Shown here piece after piece: positions 17,678 to 27,500 of a stretch of DNA of 64,000 nt. The position numbers were made by a program, and so were the translations under genes. The notes under the pieces were generated by a model. That model had not been told where the DNA came from. It did not search any database and saw only the letters and a program-made list of their open reading frames with translations. This stretch comes from Gemmobacter megaterium (GTDB taxonomy: Bacteria; Pseudomonadota; Alphaproteobacteria; Rhodobacterales; Rhodobacteraceae), in contig NZ_FTOT01000003.1 of assembly GCF_900156815.1 (NCBI RefSeq), forward strand, positions 186,001-250,000, read 5' to 3'. Position 1 is the stretch's first letter. Each line of letters begins with the position of its first letter.

Positions 17678-19858
17678 ATGTCTGCTGATGCTGCACCTGC
17701 GGCAGGAACCGGGCCCGTCATCGCGCAAGGCGTCGATGAAGAGCCGATGGCCCCGAACCAGCGCGACCCCGGCGCCCGGATCGGTATGCTGATTGCGGTT
17801 CTGTGCGCCGCCTACACCATTTTCCATCTGACCGTGATGGTCCTCTATCCGCTGGAAACCTGGGCCTACCGCATGTTCCATGTCTGCGGCGGGCTGGTGA
17901 TCGGGTTTCTGACCTACTCCGCCCTGACGCAGGACAAGACGGCGCAGGACGGGGCGACCCGTCACGGCCCGCTTGAACTTGCCCTGTTGGCCGTGGCGGC
18001 GCTGGGTATCGGTTACGGCTTTGTGATCGTTGCCTACGCCTGGCTGTCATGGTGGCTGGCTGGTGTTGCCATGCCCCCGGCCTTTGGCTTTCGCACCTAT
18101 GGCCTGCCGCTGGCGGGCGGGACGGCGGCTGCGATCATCGCGGGCTGGCTGTTTTCCTCGCGGGATCGGGGCCGGATCTACCCTGCCGACCTGCTGCTGT
18201 GTTTCGCCTCGGTGGCGGTGCTGGGATATATCCTGTTCGTGGTCGGCGGCCTGCGGATGCGGGCAGGCACGGCAATGGCGCAGCCCGGCGACCTGTGGGC
18301 GGCCGTCACCGGCGTCATGCTTATTCTGGAGCTGACCCGGCGCCTGACGGGCCTGGCGCTGGTGATCATCGTCGGCGTGTTCATCGCCTACAGCTTTCTC
18401 GGGCCATGGCTGCCGGGCTTTCTGAACCACCGCGGCTATACGGCGACACGGTTCTTCACCTATATCTTTACCGATCAGGGGGTTCTGGGCGACCCGATCG
18501 CGGTGAGTTCGACCTATATCATCCTGTTCATCGTCTTTGCCGCCTTTCTTCAGGCGTCGCGGGTGGGGGATTATTTCGTCAACTTCGCCTTTGCCTGTGC
18601 CGGTCAGGCACGGGGTGGCCCGGCCAAGGTGGCGGTCTTTGCCAGCGGCCTGATGGGCATGATCAATGGCACATCGGCCGGGAACGTCGTCTCTACCGGA
18701 TCGCTGACCATTCCCCTGATGAAGCGCGTGGGCTATTCGCCGAAAAGCTCTGCCGCTATCGAGGCCACGGCCTCGTCGGGCGGGCAGATCCTGCCGCCGA
18801 TCATGGGCGCAGGCGCCTTTATCATGGCCGAGGTCACGGGCATTCCCTACACCGACATCGTGGTCGCGGCGATCATTCCGGCGCTGCTGTACTTCGTATC
18901 GGTGTATTTCATGGTCGATCTTCAGGCGCTGAAGCTGAACATGAAGGGCCTGCCCCGGTCGGAGCTGCCGCGCTTTGATGTGCTGGTCAAGCAGATCTAC
19001 CTGTTCCTGCCGATCATCATCCTGATCTATACCCTGTTTGCCGGGTATTCGGTGATCCGTGCCGGCGCAATGGGCATGGCCGCGGCGGCGATGGTCAGTT
19101 GGCTGACGCCCCACAAGATGGGCCCCAGACAGATCTTCCGCGCGCTGGAACTGGGCGCCAGAATGTCGATCCAGATGGTCGCGGTCTGTGCGGCGGCCGG
19201 TGTCATCGTGGGGGTCATCGCCCTGACCGGCGTCGGTGCGCGGTTCTCGACCCTGCTGCTGACGATCGCCGATCAGAACCAGTATCTGGCCATGTTCTTT
19301 GCAATGTGCATTTCCATCGTGCTGGGCATGGGAATGCCGACCACAGCCGCCTATGCGGTGGCCGCAGCGGTTGTGGCACCCGGCCTGATCTCGTTGGGCG
19401 TGCCGGTGCTGGTGGCGCATTTCTTCGTGTTCTACTACGCGGTCATGTCCGCCATCACCCCACCCGTCGCACTTGCGGCCTATGCGGGGGCGGCGCTGTC
19501 GGGCTCGGATCCGATGAAAACCTCGGTCGAGGCGTTCCGGCTTGGTCTCGCGGCCTTCATCGTGCCCTTCATGTTCTTCAGCTCGCACGAACTGCTGATG
19601 CAGGGCGAGGCGCTGGACATCATCCATGCCACGGTTTCGGCGCTGCTGGGCATGTTCCTGCTGTCTGCCGGGGTGATCGGCTATTTCTTCGGCCCGGTGG
19701 CGATGGTGCTGCGGATCGTGCTGATCGGCGCCGCAATGTCGATGATCTCTGTCGGCTGGATCACCGATCTTGTCGGCCTGTCGGTGGCGCTGATCCTGTT
19801 CCTGTGGCAGCGCAAGACGGTCACACCCGCGAGCCTTGCCAAGGGCCGTGCCGACTAA
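17678..19858 (+). CDS. TRAP transporter fused permease (DctQ-DctM, 4TM/12TM type)
   Basis: A 726-residue membrane protein, the fused small/large permease that accompanies TAXI receptors. The N-terminal part holds the four-helix DctQ-like domain; from about residue 220 the DctM domain shows GLMGMINGTSAGNVVSTGSLTIPLMKRVGYSPKSSAAIEATASSGGQILPPIMGAGAFIMAE and GMGMPTTAAYAVAAAVVAPGL, both family hallmarks. The ATG at 17678 follows ACGGAG; a longer frame starting at 17648 is less likely. Uptake is sodium- or proton-driven. Confidence 0.94.
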   Translation: MSADAAPAAGTGPVIAQGVDEEPMAPNQRDPGARIGMLIAVLCAAYTIFHLTVMVLYPLETWAYRMFHVCGGLVIGFLTYSALTQDKTAQDGATRHGPLELALLAVAALGIGYGFVIVAYAWLSWWLAGVAMPPAFGFRTYGLPLAGGTAAAIIAGWLFSSRDRGRIYPADLLLCFASVAVLGYILFVVGGLRMRAGTAMAQPGDLWAAVTGVMLILELTRRLTGLALVIIVGVFIAYSFLGPWLPGFLNHRGYTATRFFTYIFTDQGVLGDPIAVSSTYIILFIVFAAFLQASRVGDYFVNFAFACAGQARGGPAKVAVFASGLMGMINGTSAGNVVSTGSLTIPLMKRVGYSPKSSAAIEATASSGGQILPPIMGAGAFIMAEVTGIPYTDIVVAAIIPALLYFVSVYFMVDLQALKLNMKGLPRSELPRFDVLVKQIYLFLPIIILIYTLFAGYSVIRAGAMGMAAAAMVSWLTPHKMGPRQIFRALELGARMSIQMVAVCAAAGVIVGVIALTGVGARFSTLLLTIADQNQYLAMFFAMCISIVLGMGMPTTAAYAVAAAVVAPGLISLGVPVLVAHFFVFYYAVMSAITPPVALAAYAGAALSGSDPMKTSVEAFRLGLAAFIVPFMFFSSHELLMQGEALDIIHATVSALLGMFLLSAGVIGYFFGPVAMVLRIVLIGAAMSMISVGWITDLVGLSVALILFLWQRKTVTPASLAKGRAD

Positions 19859-19865
19859 CACACGC

Positions 19866-19891
19866 GCCGGGGGCCATGACTGGCCCCCGGC
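19866..19891 (+). terminator. Terminator hairpin after the TRAP permease
   Basis: A perfect 10-bp stem (GCCGGGGGCC with GGCCCCCGGC) and a 6-base loop start eight bases after the stop. The tail TCATATCCTTG has few T bases, so termination may be incomplete or Rho-assisted. Confidence 0.6.
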
Positions 19892-20172
19892 TCATATCCT
19901 TGCGCCCCAAGGATATTTTCGACGCCCCTGGCGCTGCGGGCCAAGGCGGCACCTGCAACGCCCCCCGGATCGCGCCAGGCATTCTTCCTGAGATTTTCCA
20001 GATCGCCGCGTCGTCGGCCCATTCGGGCGGACGGGCCGATCGTGGCGCGCGTCCCCCGCCTTGCGCGGGGTACGATGCGCCCCGGTTCGTTCATTCAGTC
20101 ACATTGCTTCTCATATGATCACCGCCCGCGCGTTTTCGGCGTGCAATTCCCTTTATGGCCAGCGCAAGAATT

Positions 20173-20183
20173 TTCGATTGGAC
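20173..20183 (+). repeat. Shared upstream motif, copy 1
   Basis: TTCGATTGGAC, 83 bases in front of the binding-protein start at 20266. The same 11 bases occur at 28649-28659 upstream of another binding-protein gene; 15 of 20 bases match over the wider context ending at this motif. May be a common regulator site or chance. Confidence 0.3.
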
Positions 20184-20265
20184 ACTGCCCCCCCTCGTTG
20201 GTGTGATCCGCGCAATAGCAAGAGGCGACGAACAGCCCCTTCACGCCAGCCAACAAGGGATCCCG

Positions 20266-21810
20266 ATGACAAGACATTCTCTGACCACAGGACCGACCCG
20301 CCGCACCGTGCTGATGGGGTTCGGCGCGGGCCTTACCGTCATGGCCATGCCCGGCGCGCTGCGTGCGCAATCCGGCCCGACCGTGCTGCGCTTTGGCCTG
20401 TCAACCTTTCCGCCCAGCATCAAGCCATGGGACAACACCGGCGCGGCGGCGAACACCGTCAAGCTGATGCTGAACCGCGGGCTGACCGGCTATAACAACG
20501 CCTCGGAACTGGTGCCCGAACTGGCCGAAAGCTGGGACTGGGAAAGCGACACCAGCATCGTGTTCAAGCTCAAGCCCGGCGCGCGGTTCCACAATGGCGA
20601 ACAGGTGACATCCGGGGATGTGAAATGGTCGCTGGAAAAGATCCTCGAACCCGGCTCGTCCTCGTTCCTGCGCCGCGATCTGTCGATGATCAACGGGATC
20701 GAGGTGATCGACGACCTGACCCTGCGCGTCACGCTGTCCAGCCCCAGCGCGGTGATGCTGGATCTGTTCGCCAACTTCAACTGCCCGATCATCTGGTCTG
20801 GGAGCCAGGGCGAAGACTACATCGGTTGCGGCCCGTTCAAGATGAAATCCCAGGAGCGCGGCGTCTATATCGAACTGGAGCGCAACGACGATTTCGTCGA
20901 AGCCGGGACGCCCAAGGTCGAAGGGATCCGCTTTATTGTCTATGCCGATGAAAACCTGCGCTATGCGGCGCTGGAGGCGGGCGATGTGGACATCATCGAA
21001 TACCTGCCCTGGTCGCAGTTCGACACGGTCGATGCGTCGGACAAGCTGAAGATGGCGGCCTCGCTTGGCCCCTACATGTTCTTGCTGTTCAACGTGACCC
21101 AAGGGCCGTTCGCCGATCCGCGCGTGCGCCGTGCCGTCGGCTTTGCCATCGAACGGCAGGACATCGTCGATGCGGCCTTTGCCGGGCGGGGCGAGCCGCT
21201 GTTCAGCTTTCCCAATCCGCAGGGGTCGCCCTTCGATCTGTCGGATCCCGAACACGAATGGAGCTATGACCCGGACCGCGCCAAGGCGTTGCTGGCCGAG
21301 GCCGGCTATCCCAACGGCTTCGATTGCCGTTTGCTGGCAACCGCCACCTACGGGATGCACCAGGATACCGCCTCGGTGGTGCAAGCCTATCTGGCAATGA
21401 TCGGCATCAACGCCACGCTGGATCTGCCCGACTGGGCGACGCGCGTGACGGCGGGCACCGAAGGGCGCTATGACCTGTGCGTGCATGGCACCTCGGGCTA
21501 TTACAACGACCCCGATTCCATCGCATCGCTGCTGCATTCGGCAAACCCGTCCTATCTGCAATCCTTCGGGTTCAAGAGTGACCGGATCGACAGCCTGCTG
21601 GATCAGGGCCGCGCCGAAACCGACCCGGACAAGCGCACGGCGATCTATCAGGAACTGAACACCGTCTATTTCGAGGAGGTGCCGCAGGTGCCGCTGAACT
21701 GGCGGGTGCAGGCCTATGCCATGTCGAACCGGATACAGGGCTTTGCCTCGTTCCCCGGCTTTCTGAACGGCGCGTCGACCTATTCGCTCGACGAAACCAC
21801 GCTGGGCTGA
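20266..21810 (+). CDS. Peptide/nickel-type ABC transporter substrate-binding protein
   Basis: The mature receptor belongs to SBP_bac_5 (LAESWDWESDTSIVFKLKPGARFHNGEQVTSGDVKWSLEKI). The 514-residue precursor begins MTRHSLTTGPTRRTVLMGF and ends its leader at ALRAQ; the TRRTVLMG segment is twin-arginine-like, so Tat export of a folded receptor is possible. ATG 20266 has AAGGGA in front; a longer frame upstream is unlikely. First gene of an operon with permease, permease-ATPase fusion, ATPase and creatininase-like enzyme. Confidence 0.92.
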   Translation: MTRHSLTTGPTRRTVLMGFGAGLTVMAMPGALRAQSGPTVLRFGLSTFPPSIKPWDNTGAAANTVKLMLNRGLTGYNNASELVPELAESWDWESDTSIVFKLKPGARFHNGEQVTSGDVKWSLEKILEPGSSSFLRRDLSMINGIEVIDDLTLRVTLSSPSAVMLDLFANFNCPIIWSGSQGEDYIGCGPFKMKSQERGVYIELERNDDFVEAGTPKVEGIRFIVYADENLRYAALEAGDVDIIEYLPWSQFDTVDASDKLKMAASLGPYMFLLFNVTQGPFADPRVRRAVGFAIERQDIVDAAFAGRGEPLFSFPNPQGSPFDLSDPEHEWSYDPDRAKALLAEAGYPNGFDCRLLATATYGMHQDTASVVQAYLAMIGINATLDLPDWATRVTAGTEGRYDLCVHGTSGYYNDPDSIASLLHSANPSYLQSFGFKSDRIDSLLDQGRAETDPDKRTAIYQELNTVYFEEVPQVPLNWRVQAYAMSNRIQGFASFPGFLNGASTYSLDETTLG

Positions 21811-21819
21811 GGATCGGGC

Positions 21820-22773
21820 ATGGCGGCGTTCCTGTTTCGCAGATTGGTTGCGGCTGCCGGCATGTTGCTGGTGGTGGGCACGATCATCTTTTCCCTTCTT
21901 GTGATCGTGCCCGGCGATCCGGCGGCCTTGCTTCTGGCCACGGGTGGCGGCAGCGGAACCGAGGAACAGATCGCCGCCGTGCGCGAACGCATGGGGCTGG
22001 ATCAGCCGGTCTGGCAGCAATATGTCGACTTCCTGACCTCCAGCCTGCGGTTCGATTTCGGAACCTCGCTGATCGACGGATCGTCGATTGCGGAGAACAT
22101 CGGCCTGCGCCTGCCGCGCACGCTGGAACTGATCGTTGCAGGCGCGCTGTTCGCGCTGGCCGTGGCGATCCCCGCGGGCACCTATGCCGGTCTGCACGCT
22201 GGCGGGCGGTTCGATGTGGTGGCATCGGCGGCGAATGCGCTGCTGACCTCGGTTCCGGGGTTTGTGGTGGGAACGCTGTTCATCTATCTCTTTGCCCAGA
22301 TCCTGCGCGTGCTGCCCGCCGGGGGATATGTGCCCTTTGCCCAGGATCCGGTACAGCATCTGCGGATGCTGGTCTTGCCTGCGCTGACGGTGGGGCTGCA
22401 TCTGTCCACCATCATCTTTCGCATGACCCGCGCCAGCGTCCTGGAAATGCGGGGCCACGACTGGGTGCGCACCGCGACCGCCAAGGGGTTGCGCCGCCGT
22501 CTGGTCGTGCGCCGCCACATCCTGCGCAATGCCCTGGGGCCGGTGATCACGGTGGTTGGCCTGCAACTGGGGATCCTGCTGGGGTCCACGGTTCTGGTCG
22601 AATTTGTCTACAACTGGCCGGGCCTCAGCGGGTTTCTGGTCTCGGCGGTCGAACAGCGCGACTATCCGTCGGTGCGTGCCGTGATCCTGACCGTTGCCGC
22701 GATCTTTATCGCCATCAACCTGGCGATCGAGATCCTCTATTCCCTCCTTGACCCCCGGATCCGCCAGCAATGA
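21820..22773 (+). CDS. Peptide/nickel-type ABC transporter permease (DppB-like)
   Basis: A 317-residue permease with the DppB layout: N-terminal FLFRRLVAAAGMLLVVGTIIFSLLVIVPGDPA, loop LTSSLRFDFGTSLIDGSSI, and the BPD_transp_1 coupling region GHDWVRTATAKGLRRRLVVRRHILRNALGPV. Located nine bases after the receptor gene; its stop overlaps the start of the next gene (ATGA). Confidence 0.93.
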   Translation: MAAFLFRRLVAAAGMLLVVGTIIFSLLVIVPGDPAALLLATGGGSGTEEQIAAVRERMGLDQPVWQQYVDFLTSSLRFDFGTSLIDGSSIAENIGLRLPRTLELIVAGALFALAVAIPAGTYAGLHAGGRFDVVASAANALLTSVPGFVVGTLFIYLFAQILRVLPAGGYVPFAQDPVQHLRMLVLPALTVGLHLSTIIFRMTRASVLEMRGHDWVRTATAKGLRRRLVVRRHILRNALGPVITVVGLQLGILLGSTVLVEFVYNWPGLSGFLVSAVEQRDYPSVRAVILTVAAIFIAINLAIEILYSLLDPRIRQQ

Positions 22774-24710
22774 CACCCCAAGCCCAACGCCCCGGCTGGC
22801 GCCGGCTTGCGGCGGCCTTTCCGCGCCGCATGATCGTGCCCAGTGTGCTGCTGGCCGCACTGATCATCATTCCCTTTGCCGCGCCGCTGATCACCGATGC
22901 CAACCCGATCCGCATTTCCGTGCGCGAGCGGTTGTCGCCGCCCAGTTGGGCGCATCCGCTTGGCCAGGACGAATTCGGCCGCGACCGGCTGGCGCGGGTG
23001 CTGTATGGCGGGCAGATTTCGCTGACGGTGGCCTTTGTGGCCACCAGCATCGCCTGTATCGTCGGCACGTTGTTCGGCCTGATCGGCGCCTATTTTCGCG
23101 GCCCGTTCCAGTTTGTCACCACGCGCATGGCCGACATCGTGCTGTGCTTTCCGCCTATCCTGCTGGCTCTGCTGGTGGTCACGCTGTTCGGGCCCGGTGC
23201 GGTGACTCTGGTGGCGGTGCTGTCGGTGCTGTATTTCCCCAGCTTTGCCCGCATCGCCTTTTCCGAGGCGCTGCGCGTCTCGTCGCTGGATTTTGTCGAG
23301 GCGTCGCGCGCCCTTGGCACGCCATCGCGGCGGATCCTGTTGCGGACCATCCTGCCCAATATCGCCGGGCCGGTATCGGTGCAGTATTCGCTGACGGCAG
23401 CGGCGGCGATCACCATCGAAAGCGGCCTGTCGTTCCTGGGCCTGGGCGTGGTGCCGCCTGCCCCAAGCTGGGGCCAGATGATCCGCGGCGCCCGCCAGTT
23501 CATGGAACAGGATCCGCTGGGCATTCTGATCCCCTGTATCGCGCTGACGCTGACGATCTATGCCATCAACTTCTTTTGCGACCGCCTGCGCGACACGCTG
23601 GACCCCAAGGGCGGGGCAGGCGACGGCAAGGATACGGTATCGCGCCCGATCGCCTCGGCAGTCGCCGGACACACCCCCGTTGCCGATGCGCCCGAAACCG
23701 TGGCCGAAATCCGGGATCTGCGGCTGGATCTGGCCCTGCCCGGTGCGCCCGTCACCCTGATCGAGGATGTGTCGCTGCGGCTGCGGGCCAATGAATGCAC
23801 GGCGCTGGTGGGCGAAAGCGGGTCGGGCAAATCCCTGTCCTCGTTGGCGCTGATGGGGCTGCTGCCTGGCGGGATCCGCCAATCCTCGGGGCAGTTGCGG
23901 CTGCGGCGCAAAAGCGGCGAGATGGTCGATCTTGCCACACTGACCGCGCGCGAGCTGGAACAGGTCCGCGGCCATGATGTGGCGATGATCTTTCAAGAGC
24001 CGATGACATCGCTCAACCCCGTCCACAAGGTCGGCACCCAGATGGTCGAGGCGATCCAGGCGCATCGCCCCATGTCGGCAGAGGCCGCGCGCAAGCTGGC
24101 GATCACATTGCTGGAACGTGTCGGCATCAACGAGGCGGCGCGGCGGTTCGACGGCTATCCGCATGAAATGTCAGGAGGAATGCGGCAGCGCGTCATGATC
24201 GCCATGGCCTTGTCCTGCGAACCGCGCCTGTTGATCGCGGACGAGCCGACAACGGCGCTGGATGTGACGATCCAGGCGGAAATCATCGAACTGCTGCGCG
24301 ACCTGCGCCGGGATTATGCCGACGGCCTCAGCCTGCTGTTCATCAGCCACAATCTGGGCATCGTCGCCGACATCGCCGACCGCGTGGCGGTGATGTATTC
24401 CGGCCAGGTGGTCGAAGAGGGGCCGACCGATCTGGTGCTGCGCGCGCCGCTGCATCCCTATACGCGGGCGCTGCTGGAATCGATGCCATCCTCGCACGAG
24501 GCCCTGCATTCGGCGCGGGGCGACAGGTTGCAGGCCATCAGCGGCACGCCGCCCTTGCCCAATGCGCGCCCCTCGGGCTGTGCCTTCCGCGACCGCTGCC
24601 CGATTGCCATCGAGGCTTGTGCCACGATCCGCCCTCACCTGGAGCCGCGGCCCGGCGAACGTGCGGTGCGCTGCATCCGCGCACCCGAAGGCCAGGAGGT
24701 GGCCGCATGA
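22770..24710 (+). CDS. Peptide-type ABC transporter permease-ATPase fusion (DppC-DppD)
   Basis: One uninterrupted 646-residue chain combines two subunits. Residues 1-285 are a DppC-like permease ([22 protein letters not shown]; coupling segment [23 protein letters not shown]; ending [10 protein letters not shown]). After a linker of about 40 residues comes a DppD-like ATPase: Walker A GESGSGKS near 348, MSGGMRQR signature, DEPTTALD Walker B, and the C-terminal [14 protein letters not shown] cysteine motif of oligopeptide ATPases. No stop or start lies between the parts. Permease-ATPase fusion is unusual in this family, where the ATPases are the usual fusion partners. Confidence 0.9.
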   Translation: MTPQAQRPGWRRLAAAFPRRMIVPSVLLAALIIIPFAAPLITDANPIRISVRERLSPPSWAHPLGQDEFGRDRLARVLYGGQISLTVAFVATSIACIVGTLFGLIGAYFRGPFQFVTTRMADIVLCFPPILLALLVVTLFGPGAVTLVAVLSVLYFPSFARIAFSEALRVSSLDFVEASRALGTPSRRILLRTILPNIAGPVSVQYSLTAAAAITIESGLSFLGLGVVPPAPSWGQMIRGARQFMEQDPLGILIPCIALTLTIYAINFFCDRLRDTLDPKGGAGDGKDTVSRPIASAVAGHTPVADAPETVAEIRDLRLDLALPGAPVTLIEDVSLRLRANECTALVGESGSGKSLSSLALMGLLPGGIRQSSGQLRLRRKSGEMVDLATLTARELEQVRGHDVAMIFQEPMTSLNPVHKVGTQMVEAIQAHRPMSAEAARKLAITLLERVGINEAARRFDGYPHEMSGGMRQRVMIAMALSCEPRLLIADEPTTALDVTIQAEIIELLRDLRRDYADGLSLLFISHNLGIVADIADRVAVMYSGQVVEEGPTDLVLRAPLHPYTRALLESMPSSHEALHSARGDRLQAISGTPPLPNARPSGCAFRDRCPIAIEACATIRPHLEPRPGERAVRCIRAPEGQEVAA

Positions 24711-25687
24711 CCGACATGACCCCAACCCGCCCCCTGCTGGAGGTGCGCGGCCTGAACAAGCACTATCCTGCCGGCAAGCGCGGCCTGTTCGGGCGCCAGA
24801 TGATGCAGGTGCTGCGCGATGTCAGCTTTGACCTGTATCCCGGCGAGGTGCTGGGTCTGGTGGGCGAAAGCGGATCAGGCAAAAGCACCATCGGCAAGGC
24901 GGTGCTGCGGCTGGTCGACTCGCAGTCGCAGGCGATGCGCTTTGACGGGCGCGAACTGGCCGGACTGCCGACCGAGGATTTGCGCCGCCTGCGCAAGGAC
25001 ATGCAGATCATCTTTCAGGATCCCTACGCCAGCCTCGACCCGCGCAAGACCATCCGCGCCACCCTGACCGAGGCGCTGGACACCCATGGCCTGCACCGTG
25101 GCGCCGCACGTCAACCGCGGCTGGTGGCACTGATGCAGATGGTGGGGCTGAACCCCGCATTCCTAGACCGCCGCCCGCATGAGTTTTCCGGCGGCCAACG
25201 CCAGCGGATCGGCATTGCCCGCGCGCTGGCGGTGGAGCCCCGGTTCATCGTGGCGGACGAGGCGGTGTCGGCGCTGGATGTCTCTATCCAGGCGCAGGTG
25301 CTGAACCTGCTGGCCGATCTGCGGGCGAAAACCGGAGTATCGCTGCTGTTCATCAGCCATGACCTGTCCGTCGTGCGGTTCATCTCGGACCGGGTGATGG
25401 TGCTGTATCTGGGCCGGGTGATGGAGGTGGGGCCCGCCGATCAGGTGCATTTTGCCCCGCGCCACCCCTATACCGCTGCGCTCGTCTCGGCAGAGCCGAG
25501 CCTGCACAAGGCACCCGACCGTATCCGCCTGACCGGCGAGATCCCCTCGCCTCTCAACCCGCCATCGGGCTGCGTGTTCCGCAGCCGCTGCCCCTATGCC
25601 TTGCCAGCCTGCGCCACCGCCGTGCCCGACCTGCGTCCGGCCGGCGAGGGGCGCATGACGGCCTGCATCCGTGACGACATCTTGTAA
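24707..25687 (+). CDS. Peptide-type ABC transporter ATPase (DppF-like)
   Basis: A 326-residue ATPase: PLLEVRGLNKHYPAGKRGLFGRQMMQVLRDVSFDL start, Walker [29 protein letters not shown] signature, Walker B with ADEAVSALD (Ala in place of the common Pro) and the CVFRSRCPYALPAC cysteine motif. The catalytic Glu is present. The ATG overlaps the upstream stop; GGAGG lies seven bases before. It pairs with the ATPase half of the fusion protein to make an asymmetric motor. Confidence 0.92.
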   Translation: MTDMTPTRPLLEVRGLNKHYPAGKRGLFGRQMMQVLRDVSFDLYPGEVLGLVGESGSGKSTIGKAVLRLVDSQSQAMRFDGRELAGLPTEDLRRLRKDMQIIFQDPYASLDPRKTIRATLTEALDTHGLHRGAARQPRLVALMQMVGLNPAFLDRRPHEFSGGQRQRIGIARALAVEPRFIVADEAVSALDVSIQAQVLNLLADLRAKTGVSLLFISHDLSVVRFISDRVMVLYLGRVMEVGPADQVHFAPRHPYTAALVSAEPSLHKAPDRIRLTGEIPSPLNPPSGCVFRSRCPYALPACATAVPDLRPAGEGRMTACIRDDIL

Positions 25688-25699
25688 GGACTGACTGCA

Positions 25700-26512
25700 A
25701 TGCTGACCGAAAAACTGAAGATCGCCGAACTGACCAGCGAGGAATCGCGCCAGTTCCTCAACGAGGATGCGGTGATCCTGCTGCCCATGGGTTCGTTGGA
25801 GGATCAGGGCACCCATGCGCCGATGGGTGACTATCTGGCCGCCGAGCGCGTGGCACTGGACATCGCCCGCGCCGCGCGTGCCGAGGGTGTGCCGACCTTT
25901 GTCGCGCCTGTCATCCCCTTTGGCGGCGAGGATTATTTCGGGTCCACCCATGGCGGCATCGCCGTGTCGCAATCCACGCTGGTGGCGGTGCTGGATGACA
26001 TGTTCCGCTGTCTGTCGCGCCATGGGCTGACCAAACTTCTGGTGATCAACGGCCATGGCGGGAATGTCGGCGCCATCAACGAGGTCAGCCAGAAATGGCG
26101 GCGCCAGAACGGGATGTTCGTTGCCTCGATGTACCTGTGGCAGATCAGCTATGAACTGCTCAAGGACATCCTGGGGCCGGAAAAGGCCGCTGCCGTTTCG
26201 GGCCATGGCGGCGACCCGCTGACCTCGGTGGGTCTGCACTATTACCCCGAGATCCTGCGGCTGGATCTGCGCCGCGCACCGCCAAAGAACCAGATGGTCA
26301 TGGGGCTGGAGGCGGCAGGCTACGCGGTGGTGAAATATGCCGGTGCCAAGCTGCAAGCGCCGACCGAGGCGCTGGAGGCGTCGCCCGATGGGGTCTGGGG
26401 CGGCGATCCGATCCATTCGTCGGCAGAAACCGGCAAGGCGCTGGTCGAACGGCTAACGGCAATCGGCGCGGGGTTCATCCGTGATCACGTCTCCAAGGGC
26501 TTTCCGCACTAG
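25700..26512 (+). CDS. Creatininase-family amidohydrolase
   Basis: The 270-residue protein has the creatininase fold: LLPMGSLEDQGTHAPMGDY, PFGGEDYFGSTHGGIAVS and VINGHGGNVGAINEV. Family members cleave cyclic or linear amides (creatinine, FAPy, mycofactocin precursor) at a two-metal centre. Compared with classical creatininase, the EQHGPH motif reads EDQGTH (Gln36 for a metal-ligand His) and the later HAGE reads HGGD, so the metal site differs. Encoded 12 bases after the ABC ATPase gene, it probably acts on the imported compound. Natural substrate not predictable. Confidence 0.85.
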   Translation: MLTEKLKIAELTSEESRQFLNEDAVILLPMGSLEDQGTHAPMGDYLAAERVALDIARAARAEGVPTFVAPVIPFGGEDYFGSTHGGIAVSQSTLVAVLDDMFRCLSRHGLTKLLVINGHGGNVGAINEVSQKWRRQNGMFVASMYLWQISYELLKDILGPEKAAAVSGHGGDPLTSVGLHYYPEILRLDLRRAPPKNQMVMGLEAAGYAVVKYAGAKLQAPTEALEASPDGVWGGDPIHSSAETGKALVERLTAIGAGFIRDHVSKGFPH

Positions 26513-26520
26513 GCGGATCT

Positions 26521-26548
26521 GCGGGCCCTGCACCTCCGCAGGGCCCGC
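26521..26548. terminator. Bidirectional terminator
   Basis: GCGGGCCCTGC and GCAGGGCCCGC form a perfect 11-bp stem with a 6-base loop exactly between the convergent ends of the creatininase-like gene and the LysR gene. No T-run follows, as is common in GC-rich genomes. Confidence 0.65.
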
Positions 26549-26551
26549 CGG

Positions 26552-27469
26552 TCAACCGTCGGAAAATGTCATGTAGCGCGGATGCGCGGCGCACCATTCG
26601 ATGGCCGCTGTCCGCGCCAGCGCCAGGATCGCCTCGGCCTGGACACGACGGGCCTTGTTGATGTGCACGCAGCGCACATCCATCGGGGCCAGCTTGACGG
26701 TTGCAGGCACCTCGACCAGCAGGCCGGTCGCCAATTCCCGCTCCAACGCGACCAGCGGCACCGCCGATACGCCATAGCCCGCGCGGACCATGTCGCAGAT
26801 CATGCCCAGCGAGTTGCCGGTATGGCGGGCATTCGGGCGCCGCCGGGTTTCCTCGATCAGTTCCGCAACCGGGCGGTACAATGGCGACCCGCGCGGATAC
26901 AGCACCAGCGGAAATTCCCGGATCTCGTCGGGCGTCAGCGGGCGGGTGATATTGCCCACCACATCGGGCCGTGCCACCCAGCCCACGCTGTAATGCACCG
27001 AAAAGCTGTTGGCGACCTGCGGCAAACCTGCCTCGCCAGTCACAAAGGCCAGATCCAGCGCCCCGGACCGGATCTGCGGGTTCAGCTCCACATTCCCGCC
27101 CGACACGAAATCCACCAACTCGCCCGGCCGCTCGGTCTGGATCTTGCGGCGCAAGGTGCGCCCCCAGGTTGTCGTCACCATGCCCACCATGCCGATGGAC
27201 AGCCGGCGCTTTTGTCCATGCTTCATCCGGGTGGCAAGCTGTTCGGACAAGTTCAGAAAGGTCTCGGCGAATTCGGCAACTTCCTGCCCTTGTTCGGTCA
27301 GGGTAAAGAGTGCCTCGTTCCGATCAATCAAAGGCACACCGAAACTGTCCTCCAGCCCCGAGATCCGGGCAGAGACTGCGGGTTGTGTCAGGCCGATATG
27401 GTCGGCAACCCGCTGAAAACTGTGCAGTTTGGACAACCAGTAAAAGGCTTCGAGCTGCTTGAAGTTCAC
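26552..27469 (-). CDS. LysR-family transcriptional regulator
   Basis: From the GTG at 27469 the protein has 305 residues: NFKQLEAFYWLSKLHSFQRVADHIGLTQPAVSARISGLEDSFGVPLIDR is the LysR helix-turn-helix, followed by the two-lobed effector domain (RLSIGMVGMVTTTWGRTLRRKIQTERPGELVDF). GTG is chosen because the family begins there and GGGGCG lies in front; the ATG further upstream would add 95 non-homologous residues across the promoter. Transcribed divergently from the 2-hydroxyacid dehydrogenase at 27648, with a LysR box between. Confidence 0.9.
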   Translation of the reverse strand: MNFKQLEAFYWLSKLHSFQRVADHIGLTQPAVSARISGLEDSFGVPLIDRNEALFTLTEQGQEVAEFAETFLNLSEQLATRMKHGQKRRLSIGMVGMVTTTWGRTLRRKIQTERPGELVDFVSGGNVELNPQIRSGALDLAFVTGEAGLPQVANSFSVHYSVGWVARPDVVGNITRPLTPDEIREFPLVLYPRGSPLYRPVAELIEETRRRPNARHTGNSLGMICDMVRAGYGVSAVPLVALERELATGLLVEVPATVKLAPMDVRCVHINKARRVQAEAILALARTAAIEWCAAHPRYMTFSDG

Positions 27470-27500
27470 TTTATCGCCCCACGCCGCCGCATTGGCGCGA

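Larger units (their letters stand above)
19859..20265. other. Gap between TRAP operon and second peptide-type ABC operon
   Basis: 407 bases without a credible gene. It begins with a GCCGGGGGCC/GGCCCCCGGC hairpin (19866-19891). Near the end, at 20173-20183, it carries TTCGATTGGAC, which recurs upstream of the binding-protein gene at 28827. No clear promoter boxes were identified. Confidence 0.5.

Noticed and set aside
18047-19861. Open frame of 604 codons antisense to the TRAP permease
   Set aside because: Composition (His/Asp/Arg/Gln-rich, no hydrophobic core) is that of a third-position GC shadow; the plus-strand permease is certain.
20401-22860. Open frame of 819 codons on the minus strand
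   Set aside because: It lies antisense to the receptor and permease genes, is rich in His, Gln and Arg as expected for shadow frames in GC-rich DNA, and has no family likeness.
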